Positions 21,150-31,200 of a stretch of 64,000 bases of DNA are shown one piece after another. The stretch spans positions 1 to 64,000 of the forward strand of contig CANTFL010000692.1 in assembly GCA_947650285.1 (NCBI GenBank), given 5' to 3'. Under the pieces are notes generated by a model. That model ran no database searches. It worked only from the letters and a program-made list of their open reading frames with translations, and was not told the DNA's origin. The translations under genes were made by a program, and so were the position numbers. Numbering within the stretch: position 1 is the stretch's first letter; every line of letters begins with the position of its first letter. This DNA is from Hyaloperonospora brassicae (taxonomy: Eukaryota > Oomycota > Peronosporomycetes > Peronosporales > Peronosporaceae).

Positions 21150-21581
21150 CTATGACAGAGTCGTAAGATGAGCAAGCTCATAGCCAGGCCTGCGTGGCAA
21201 CGCATCAGCCAAAGCAATCTGCTTGCCTGGATTATACTTCACCTCGAAGTTGTGTTCGCCAAAGAAGGAAAGCCAACGAGCCAATATCTGAGAGAGATGT
21301 GGCGACTGGGTCGCAGTGCGCAATGACGCATGATCGGTATAGATCACAAACGGCTTAGAGCCAAGAAGATAAACTCTGAATTTGACGAGAGCATACTTCA
21401 TTGCAAGTTGCTCTTTGTCATGAATTGGATAGTTCTTTTCAGCTGCTTTCAGCAATCTGGACTCAATTGCAATGACGCGTTCCCGTCCATCATCATCTGT
21501 TTGTAACAGATCACTACCTATGACAAATTCAGATGCGTCACAGACGACACTGAAAGATCGATCAGTATCAGGCAATTCCAA
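21150..21581 (-). pseudogene. RNase H of element D
   Basis: An open frame of 143 codons shows Ty3/gypsy RNase H landmarks: FSVVCDASEFVIGSDLLQ (first Asp), AAEKNYPIHDKEQLAMKYAL (Glu region), FVIYTDHASLRTA (Asp) and ARWLSFFGEHNFEVKYNPGK. The catalytic acids look present, so this is the best-kept part of D. Confidence 0.9.
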
Positions 21582-21599
21582 GATTGGCTCATGAAGGAG

Positions 21600-23080
21600 A
21601 CGTTCCTTTACTGCTTGGAAAGCATCATGCTCAGTGCTAGTCCATCAACACTCCACATCCTTTTAAGGAGATTGAATAATGGCCGAGCCATTTCTGCGTA
21701 ATTCGCACTGTACTTGTGTAAGTCATTGGCAAGGCCAAGCCACTTACGTAAGTCCTTTTGGTTTTATGACACCGGTGAATCAACTATGGCTTTTACCTTA
21801 GCGGGATCCTCTCTAAGGGCCTCGCTTACCAATAAAGCACTCAAAAAGGGTTCTTTTCTGCACCAAAGATGCACTTAGACGCGTTGGCGTACTACTTGTT
21901 CGTGCGCATGCATTCGAGCACCGCTCGTAAATGGTCAATGTGATTGTCCACATCTGACCGACCGTTCATAGCACGACTATCGACAAATATGCCATCATAG
22001 TACGTCTGTGCATATCCTCGAAGAGGACTGACCATTTGTGTCACAAGATGATTGAATTTAGCCGGAGAATTTGAGAATTTTGCGGAATTACAAGCAACTC
22101 CCAGAGCATACCGCTCGGAGTGATGATCGCTATCATCGGGATATCGCTTTCTCGCATGAGAAGCTGGTAATAACCTTCAACTAAGTCGATCGCACTGTAC
22201 ATTGTACATCCCACCATATTGTTCTGAAGAACATTCTTCCTCAAAATTGGTGTCTGAGCCGAGATGGTGGCAGCATTAAGCGTATTGTAAGCATGAACAA
22301 TGCGCCACTTCCCATTGGGCTTTTTGACACAGAAGGTCGGTGTGGAATGTGAATATTTGCTCTCACGTAGCATTCCTTCCGCGTGCTTTGCACGAAATGA
22401 AGTTGTCAATGACGTCACACTGTTCCTTCGGTAAAGGCCACTGCCGTGTTACGCAGTATTTAGTTCCAGGAACCAAGTTAATATCATGATGTACACCCCT
22501 ATCAGGAGGAAAGACGGACGGTGGGTTGTGACACACCACGTCCTGTAATTCCTTTGCCAAAGGATAGAAAGGGTCAAGAGGATCATTAAGGATCGACGAT
22601 CCACTTCGGCATCCAATGCCGCCTTTGTGTCCTCAAGGACAGACTCGTTTATTAACGAGGATGAGCTCAACTCAATATCCGGCCGAACGACCACTATCTC
22701 GGATAATTTTCCTAATTGAAAGGCTTGACTAAATTCGCCGTCAGACATTTCGTCTAGTTCAAAGAGAGTATCCAAGGATGGAAGAGTCTCAAGACCAATA
22801 TTGCCATCAACATGGCCAGTCAACCCATTGACAAGTGTATATAGTGTATTGTTACTATTATCACTTCGTGACGTCTTAGACGTTGGCACTTAACAGTTTC
22901 CACCCTACGCTGGGATTTATTTCTCAAAGAAATCTTACGTCTCCTAGAGGCCGGGACAGTAGGGTCCCCGTATTTGCTATTCATCTTAGCACGCTCTATA
23001 CGAGAGCTCATGTCTTGAACGACATCTGGTGAAGTGTTACGTAATTCGAATACTTCACCCAGTAGATTTACACGTACCAC
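21600..23080 (-). pseudogene. Reverse transcriptase region of element D
   Basis: RT motifs are spread over three frames: KYCVTRQWPLPKEQ near 22450, PTFCVKKPNGKWRIVHAYN near 22300, and SAIDLVEGYYQLLMRE near 22170 (first Asp kept). In the catalytic box near 21985 the second Asp is replaced (YYDGIFVDS instead of YxDD). Upstream frames 22449-22889 and 22820-23080 are the protease-RT linker. The lost Asp alone would abolish polymerase activity. Confidence 0.88.
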
Positions 23081-23479
23081 TCCACGTACAGCATCCGGGC
23101 CTAGCGCTAAACAATCTGGCTTCTCGCCATCAATGTCAAATACCGAAATTCAGTGAGGTGCCACCTCGGCCGCCCTCACTCAGAAGAATTTCACGTGTCA
23201 CCCCACTCACATTAGAGGAAATACCTTCTTTAATGACTCGGCCCTACTAGTTGTGAAAACGAGTAGCTGCATTCTTCAGGCATGCAGTCACTCATTATCA
23301 CAACTAGTATCACTTAACGGAGTAGTAATCGCTACACGTACGGTGAACCAGATCCCCGAATATTTAGAAGTCATTGACATTTTAGTTAATTGACTCGGAT
23401 ATACCAATGTCCAGCACGTTGACATTTTCAGTCAACGACTCGCGCCGATATTGCTTCTGTTGCCTATCAATGGTGGGTT

Positions 23480-23850
23480 CATGACTCTCCGTAGCTTCGC
23501 TAGGGTCGTTAAGTTATGCATCTAAGGGTCTTAGACCTCCAATCAATCCCTGGCGCATGGCGTTTCAGCCAGGCCATACCTAGGACGAGATTGTATCTCG
23601 AATCCAAATCGAGGACAATACAGCGTTCAATGCTGTTAAAGTCTAAAATGTTTACACCTTAGTTTAACGGAACTATAGTTACCGTGACGCGACTACCAGT
23701 CGCTAAAAGAACGATGATCGAATCACCTTTATGCGCTTTGAGCGCTTCAGCGTATCTCTGACTTTCCTCGAGGGAACGACGTCGAGCATAACTGCATGAT
23801 GCTCTTAAATCGACCAAACTCGACCACGGCTTCTCAAAACCTTTTACTGT
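23480..23850 (-). pseudogene. Protease relic of element D
   Basis: The minus-strand reading includes ARRRSLEESQRYAEALKAHK near 23790-23730, LLATGSRVTVTIVPLN, then SIERCIVLDLDSRYNLVLGM followed by AWLKRHAPGIDW near 23560. This is the retropepsin second half; the DxGAS box lies just upstream and appears as LRASCSY, with the active-site Asp-Cys-Gly region disturbed. There is an internal stop in VPLN*GV. Confidence 0.75.
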
Positions 23851-23949
23851 CGTATTGGCGACTAAAAAGCCAGACTTGTATCCACGCTCTGTGCTGGCTG
23901 GTACAGAGCTAAGTGCGCTAAGCCCGAATTCCTTCTACTATCGTATAGA

Positions 23950-25029
23950 AGTGACAGAACTAAGATCTACCCCAGTAGGGCGCCCCGCACCTACTAGGTA
24001 TCGATGTTTCCCCGTGTCATACCAGGTTTCTGGTTGAGGCCGTAGTTTTGCCTCATAGGGGTCTGTCGTAACTTACGCGAAGGTCAAGTGAGACGCAAGT
24101 GTTTAGTGCTTCCGCACATATACTAACATCTCACATCCTGTCGTTGCTCTACAACATGAAGCTCCGCTTCGCCTTCATCTTCAGCATAGCTAAAATTATC
24201 GAATCTGGCTTACCGTAAGCCGAGGTGCTCGCAGAGGTTGCCCTCGCAAAGCTTGGGTTGTACCCATTCTAATCAAGTCTGACCGACTTTAAGTTGCGCT
24301 CAGCATTTTGAGCGACGATCACAGCTTCCTCAAAAGTAGAGGGATTAACCCGAAAAACCTCGATTCTGGCAACGCCAGTGCGGACACCTTCCATGAAGAC
24401 TGTCACGTAGACAGTCTCAGGGAGAGGGTCAGACTGCATAGCAGCCATTAGAGTTCTCAACTATTGGACATAGTCCGTTGACTCATTCGTAACCTGACGG
24501 GTAGACAAGAAGCGTGATCGCACGCGGTTGCCTGGTTAGGCGGCGAGTAAACTCGTAAGAGATCCAGCTTGAGGGATTCCCACGTGGGAAACGCCAAGTT
24601 GACCGACGTGCCACACGTCAAAGCCCACTCTCTAGCTCTTCCATCGAGCTTGGAAAGAACCAGCGAGACCCGCTCGTTTTTATGTAAGATGAGACCAGGG
24701 TCCGTGTCAATCTCAATATCACGGATCCAGAGATTAAGGTTTGCCTATTCCGTCCCGGAGTAATGTTAAACGTCCACCCGAAGGGGACGAGGTTTAGCCT
24801 CTTCTGGTGGCATAGCCACGTAGTGTGTCGGCATAGCCGACGCTACTTGGTTTTGAACCTGGTCCAACATCGCTGTTTCATACTGCATGATGGTCTCGAC
24901 TCGTGCATTGAGCACATCGGAACCTTGTGCAGCGAGAAACTCCACATACTCAGGGCCTATGGCCGCGGTAAGCTTATCAAGCGGGAACTTTTGAGCCTCA
25001 GAGAGGGGTGTGGCTTGCTCCATCCTCAC
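23950..25029 (-). pseudogene. Gag of element D
   Basis: The ATG at 25029 opens a reading MRMEQATPLSEAQKFPLDKL that runs to 24766. The capsid part continues at 24460-24269 (TVYVTVFMEGVRTGVARIEV, EEAVIVAQNAERN). Stops separate the pieces. The start lies 36 bp inside the candidate primer-binding site. Confidence 0.8.
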
Positions 25030-25063
25030 AGACGATCATTCGCTACCGCCTTAGGCGTAGATT

Positions 25064-25080
25064 GACTACTAGTGCTACCA
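25064..25080 (-). promoter_or_regulatory. Candidate primer-binding site of element D
   Basis: The minus strand reads TGGTAGCACTAGTAGTC two bases inside the LTR edge. It matches the A motif except for the central dinucleotide, although the LTRs of A and D are different. Confidence 0.6.
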
Positions 25081-25082
25081 AG

Positions 25083-25616
25083 TGTAGCGGAGCTACACAG
25101 CTCCTTAATTCAGAGTAAAAATTAACGCTCTTACGCGCAATTTTGGTTCAGAGAACCCGACTCAGAGAGTCGACAGCTAAGAGAGCTAAGGGTGGTTCAA
25201 AGGATTCGACTCAGATAGTCAACAGCTCAGAGAGCTTACGGTCCCTGTTCCAGGGGGACCAAACGATTCCAAGAATCAAACGCACTTAGTACACAGGGAG
25301 TAGCTGCCTTAACAAGGCTTTGATTACTTCCTTATGATCGCAAGACGCCTAAAAGAGACACGTGTCTTTTGTTGATTAAAATAGGAACTGAATTTTATTT
25401 CTTCTTTTAACCTAAAAGAACACCGTAGAACAAAGTTAATAACCTACTCAGTTATGTCCTAAACAGACCTACCAAAAGATCTCGTATTTAATGGTCGACA
25501 GACATCACTTTTCAACAATTGATTCTTGTATTCTAAAATTACTTTAAAAAAGGATCTCATCCCTTGTGTGTACCACACCTATCGTCGACTACCAGTCGAC
25601 GTGTAACCCCGTTACA
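25083..25616 (-). repeat. 5' LTR of element D (534 bp)
   Basis: Plus-strand ends are TGTAGCGGAGCTACA (25083-25097) and TGTAACCCCGTTACA (25602-25616). Each is a perfect 6-bp stem with a 3-nt centre, and the outer bases give TG...CA LTR ends. A gag start and primer-binding site follow on the left. Inside are more short hairpins (for example GGTCCC/GGGACC near 25230-25260). No second copy lies in the window. Confidence 0.75.
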
Positions 25617-26560
25617 AAACATAGCAGACACAATTCGACCAGCAAGATCGGCTCGCTCGTGTTACAATCCTGCGATGATTAAGCGTCTTTCAGAACGATG
25701 GTGCTACAAAGGTAAGTTTCATCACCTCAGCAGCAGAAATGTGGATGTCACTCGTATCGGATAAGACTCAGTGCGACTTCTCGTATGCGGTTAGGTTGTG
25801 TCGACAACTGTATCAGCATTTACATAGCCATGTCGAATTGAGGTCGGATTAACCCAAGAATACTGCACGTTTGCTTCATCAACTACAAAGCATGGGCGAC
25901 GAGCACACGATCATGAATGCTGAGATGGAACGTTTACTTTATATGGGTTTTGCTATAACCCATCGGTAGTTTGTTAAACAATTGAACTACCGACTAGGCA
26001 AGGCCATCCACCAACACTGCGATAAGTAATCAATGCGCTGCAATAATGTGGTGGCGTGGTAATTGCTCTTTCTAGGAGTCGATCTTAACTCTCCACTGGC
26101 GCCCGGATAATAGACTAACGGAATTGTGGAGAAGCGCAAATGAAGAATGATGGAGGTGTGGAACTTGCAAACCGCATTCAGTGCGAGATTAATTTGGCTG
26201 GTGGAGCGCGCTCGGGGGTAGACACATCAGCTCGAGTGATGGGATTAATCGACTAAATAACAGAAAACGACTGTTGAAGTTATGCGGATTGGTCTACCTA
26301 ACGGTGATAAGGAATATGGTCAAAGATCGATAATTGACCCATCACGGCCCGCTATCAAGGGCTTGTATAACCAAGCTACATAGATCGGATCTTCAAGAAG
26401 TGAGAAACATCTGGTATACAGGACTGATGACGACAATATACAATGGGGTAATATGGAAGCAGGCTGAAGGACTGGATCGTCAAGTCATCAAGTATGCGAA
26501 GTTTCAGAAGTGACGGCGATCCGACCGTGGATGCCCGATCAAAGACGTAACCAATTGGCC
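25617..26560 (+). mobile_element. Ty1/copia-like Gag fragment and flanking debris
   Basis: The stretch 26125-26505 is homologous to the insertion in C at 45958-46334. On the plus strand both show, in broken frames, an ANRI-type start, a GLLKGKE / GLPNGDKEYGQ segment and a EYERRLKEWVAK / SRLKDWIVKS segment. These resemble the N-terminal Gag (UBN2-like) of Ty1/copia elements, but the match is weak. A TGGCGCCCGGATAA motif at 26097, just upstream, resembles a primer-binding site. The remainder (25617-26085) shows nothing recognisable. Confidence 0.4.
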
Positions 26561-26584
26561 ACAATCTACCCTGTATATGTACCG

Positions 26585-27060
26585 CTGGGTAGTGTGGACA
26601 CATAATTGGCGTGGACACATAATCGGTGTGGGTCACAAACCGCAATCCACTACACCGCGAGTCGCTACTTTGCAATCCACAACACCGCGATCCAATACAC
26701 CGCGATCCGCTAGGGAGTATCTGCTGTGGGCCAAACGATGCAAGAGATTAATTGCACATACAGGCGATACGCAACAGAGATCTGGAGAACAGATAGGCAT
26801 GGTCATAGGTTTCGGGTGCTTGGCTGACATAAAAAAGAATTGAACTTGACATGAAAGACACGCGTCGACATTTCCCGGGCAGGAACATTGACCTCCCATT
26901 GAGCAGAGAGCGACCTACGTCCCTGCGAACTTCGGTTTTGGATTGTGTGGCCAGGCGGAACTATAATTATCACCCCCCCTCCCCCAAAGTGCGATTGAAC
27001 GCAGTGAACCTTACGGTTCAGATTCAGGATCGCGAGATGGATCAGGTGGTCAGAATACTC
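26585..27060. repeat. Short direct repeats and a C-rich tract
   Basis: Two 17-bp copies of GTGGACACATAATTGGC type lie at 26592-26625. A 16-bp unit around ACACCGCGATCC recurs three to four times at 26650-26712. At 26971-26985 the plus strand has CACCCCCCCTCCCCC, which on the minus strand resembles a polypurine tract or a G-quadruplex run. No coding motif is recognised. Confidence 0.5.
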
Positions 27061-27086
27061 GCGGATCAACCATCACATTTATATAC

Positions 27087-28000
27087 AGGCGAGTCTGGGA
27101 GAGCGACCAAGTATACACGCGATCGAGTGAAAATATTTCACTCGATCCACCCCACATTTGGCCGGGTGAAAATCATCCACCCGATCAGCACCTATCCCTA
27201 AATTGGCCAAGTTTAGCTTCAACTCAAGTCCACCAAGAAGAGCGCTATTCGCGTCACCGACGGGTACACAAGGTGAGCATAAAAGCACAGAGAACGAAAT
27301 CGGCTATCCTCCTCCGTTAGTCGGTCGTCCGGGAGCCAGTGGAGAGTCAGTGTCACAAGGAATTTGTGATCACCACTCCTCCACAGAGTGGGTGCTCCAA
27401 TTTTGTGCTGTATACTTCTCTCATCTTGTGCACCCAACGGTGGGGCGGGTCGCACTCTTCCAGATGAATTCGAGTCGATGCCAATCTTTACAATGGTTAA
27501 GATTGGTGCTGTCGTGTGTAAAGCTTAAAATGATAGCGGGTGTACTTGTAAGGTGATCACAATATGATCCACCTTGATCTCTATGGGAACGACTTGTCCA
27601 ATGTAGATACTTGAACGAGAGCCTTCTGATTATTGGAGCTGTCTCGCGATCTTACACCTCTTTTCTTTACGTGTTCGCTGCTTCGATCTCAGTCGGATGA
27701 TTTTTTGAGAGTCCTTGATCCCTGGCCAAACAATGCAGGGATATCACTTGAGTTCATAATGCGATTTTCTTCGACGTCGGGCGGCCAATGATCCAACCCG
27801 GAAGAGAAGTCGACACGTGTACTTATAACAAATTGAAATCTGTTTAATGTTAACCAATCAAACCCAATACTACCCCATTGCTAGGCTTATCAGTATCACT
27901 ACGTTTAAATCCTCGCGTCTTTCTCTGTAGGATCTCTCTCTCTTGTACGCCAAGTGGTTTACACCAGGTGGATTCTCTCCGAAAACTTGACGTAACCCAC
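27087..28000. repeat. Repeat R as an inverted pair
   Basis: The left arm 27087-27345, reverse-complemented, and the right arm 27385-28000, read directly, both align to the single copy at 37420-38030. Landmarks are the CACCTTGTGTACCC and CGCTCTTC segments and a GGCCAAT / ACCAATCA tract near 27790-27880 and 37880-37955. The arms are separated by about 40 bp and could fold into a long hairpin. A motif TGGCTCCCGGACGA (27325-27338, minus) corresponds to TGGCGCCCGGACGA at 37437. The class of R is unknown. Confidence 0.7.
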
Positions 28001-28135
28001 ACCAGAGATCGAGAGATCCGATCGAGATCGAGAGCTTTGATCTAGATAAGGAGATCAGATCAAATCGAGCCCTCAGATCGAATCGAGATCGAGAGATCAG
28101 ATCGGGGTTGCGATCGAGGGATATCAGATTAAGGC
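27985..28135. repeat. GATCGAGA-rich low-complexity tract
   Basis: Imperfect short repeats of GATCGAGA and AGATCGAATCG type directly follow the right arm of repeat R. The other R copy is also followed by low-complexity DNA (38066-38165), but of different sequence. Confidence 0.7.
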
Positions 28136-28259
28136 CGTGCGAGCCACTCCATCTCAGACAGTATTACTCCAACTCAGGATTATTTTCGGACTTAATCGAC
28201 GTCTACGATCTGTTAGATCCCTCGTCCCAACTTAACGGTAAGATCATGTAATTACATTA

Positions 28260-31200
28260 GCATAATTTTAATTATGCGCGCTGTACGTATCAAATTATGG
28301 GGCAGGAACTCATTGTGGACTAATAAAACGTAATGGTATTGGAGCCTCAGTCATATATAACCCGAATTCGGTATATAATATTGGAACATAAAAAGTTTGA
28401 AGATGCACTTGATGATTAAATTAGAAGCTTGACACCGATCAGTCGACTTAAAGATTACGGCATTATTTAAGTCATGTAAAAAAGTATATTGGTGCTTCCG
28501 AAGGTCGAAGATAGAAGAAAGAAAATTGCGCAATCTTGGCCTTCCGGGGACCGACAAAAGATTGCTGGGTGTAAAACCGGGATATCTGACTGTGAATGAT
28601 ATAATATCCAAGCCTTGCCGATTATTATACATGTTGAATTATGCTCGAAAGTAAGTCAAAATGCAAAGGTTTAATCTGTAGGTAATGAATTTGTACCCCC
28701 CTCCTACGTCAGATAATAGCGATTACGCAATGCCGACGCCCCATCAAGTATTGTTGGCGATTAGCAAGGACTCTTTACCCACCCCCATTTGATAGAGGAA
28801 GGAGTGAACAATAAGGGATATAGATATATTATTGATGGGCGCATGCAGAGGTCAGAAGGAAATTATGCTATGTATTAGCAAAGAAATATAACAAAAATGT
28901 AATTTTATTGATAGCAATGTCGAATATCGAGAATCCCACTAAGCACCTACGCGATCAAGAAAAAAATCATCGCTCGATCCAACCCCGGTTCTTTATTCGC
29001 TGATAAGATTATTATCGACTGAAGTTTACTAGGGACATGTGTGCACAACTTTGCTGATGGGTAAGATTGGTGAGGGATGTTTTATATACGGAAAAGAATA
29101 CTCCCTAATAGCTGGCCGACTTTCGCCTGTGGAGTATAGTATCACAAAGGCGTGATTTCGAAGACACTTAAGTCGAATTTTGCGCGTTCTAAGATCCTAA
29201 TGACTCGGTAGCTGGACGCGAGATCCTCGGAGACGATGTTAATGTGAAAATTGTTAGCAGGATTATTGAGCGCAAGATGGGTCTCAGTAGACGGCAGGCA
29301 AATGAACTATATTTAAATGACTAGGTACCAGAACTGTATCTCTGACAAGCAAAATTTAGCAAAATTTTGTGAGTCTTCTAGTACTAAAATGAATATAAAA
29401 ACCTTATAAAAACCACTTTAAATAATCGCGGTTAGCGTAGTTAGCCCACTTGCTGCAGGACTAACTCTAGCTTATCAGCAAGCAATTTTTATTACCTTCC
29501 AGAACGTCCTACATGCATATAACAGGTTTAAAATACTTTCGGCTAACTTTAAATGATTCAGCAAACGTTTTTATTTTGAACCGTTCATATTCGCTGTGTG
29601 AGGCATAGATAGATCACTCCCAACCAGATCGACGTAAATGATATTTTCACTGAAAGGGTTATAAAGAGTTGCTATCAGGTATCAGTTTAAAAGACGATAA
29701 AACTAAATATAATTAGATCGTAAAGGCGCCATAAGTCAGCGCTAAAAACAACATTAAACACCTCGTTGCACGATTTGTCATATTTATAATCTGCTTTTGG
29801 CTGTTATATTTATTACAAAATTATTTGACACTCATTAAATATCAAGATTCATTTACAAACAGTTGATTCACTCCGAACTGTAGATGCGTAGAAAAAATTG
29901 TTACATGTCAAGCTTTGGTCAGAATAGGTGGATCAAGTGATCAAAAGAAACGAATTCATCCCTTCTAGGACAATAACTTAACAAATCGTCTCCGTTTGCG
30001 TCCGCAAACAACATTCAAAGTATTTTTATCCGTCCGTATTCAAAATAGCTACGCAAGTTATAAAAAACTAAGGGCTCCGTGCCGTTTTTAGAAAAAGATC
30101 GCTCAACACACAAAACAGTTCCGACCAATTAGCTCGATCAGGTGCAAACTTCATTTACAAATGGCTGATTTAAAATTCTGGCACGACTTGATCTTGAACC
30201 ATGTCTGTATTGGTTTCTTTAGGTTTACTATAGCTCCTACATTCAAAAAATGATGAGTCTCTACCCTGCCCCTAGCGTAGTGTTGATTGTTGCTGTAACA
30301 GTCGGCAGTCTTATGTTGAAATTCCAAACTCATATTATTTGCACGTAGAAAGCTTTACCGATGACTCAATCCAACCGATTACACGTACACTATGAACGCC
30401 GTTCCGCTAATGCAATTTTTACGGAATCCGCCCTTAGTCCAGAAGTTTGGCGAACACATCGCCTTTTACTGACCGGCTGCAATTCTATATGTCGACAAAT
30501 GGTTTTTTTTAATATTACTCATTTGCCGAGCTCTAATAATAATGACCTACACTATAATATCGATTCGAAAAAGATGATACTGTATGTCAGTTGGCATCAT
30601 GTGAGAAAGCAATCGAAATTCACTACACTGCAATATCTATCGACCGGACCTAACGGCGATACAAGTGAAGATTATGCTATGAGACGGAACGATTGGATTT
30701 TATCGTTCAGGTGTTAACCATGTAATAATGACGTTTGAAGAGTCACAATGTTTAAGGTATAGTATTCCTTAGCATATTGATGATGGTGAAATAGAGGAAA
30801 TGTAACGAGCGTACCAACGCATAAAGGTCCAGCTGGACCAACTTTCGGTGTACTCGAGCAAAGATAAACAATGATCCGTTTCGTAATTGGTCTTAATTCC
30901 TTAAAAATACTTGTGTAGAAGAACTATACATCAGGTGAGCGGTAGCAGAAAATCCAACTTTGGTTAAAATCGATTGGACGTCGAAGAAAATCGACGCTAT
31001 GGTTGTTGCAACGACGTCTTATTGCGTTTATAATATTATAGTAGATGCGCACTAAACGGGATGGAACAAGGTATGGGATCAATATTGTAAGCTATGACGG
31101 TCCTGCACCTTTGCCGATCAATTCATCATAAAAAAGACGACATAATTACGCGGTGGATGTGTCAAAGATGCTGTCGCAGCCGACATTTATCCAACCGAAA

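Larger units (their letters stand above)
20160..25616 (-). mobile_element. Ty3/gypsy element D, second lineage, 3' end lost
   Basis: From the right: 534-bp 5' LTR, primer-binding site, gag, protease, RT, RNase H and integrase, all on the minus strand. The left end breaks off after the integrase core at about 20160 with no chromodomain, polypurine tract or LTR. Sequence and LTR differ from the A/B/C family, but the primer-binding site is nearly the same. Many frameshifts are present. Confidence 0.88.

Noticed and set aside
27203..27556. 117-codon ORF across repeat R
   Set aside because: It runs through both arms of the inverted pair; the matching frame is not kept in the copy at 37.4 kb.
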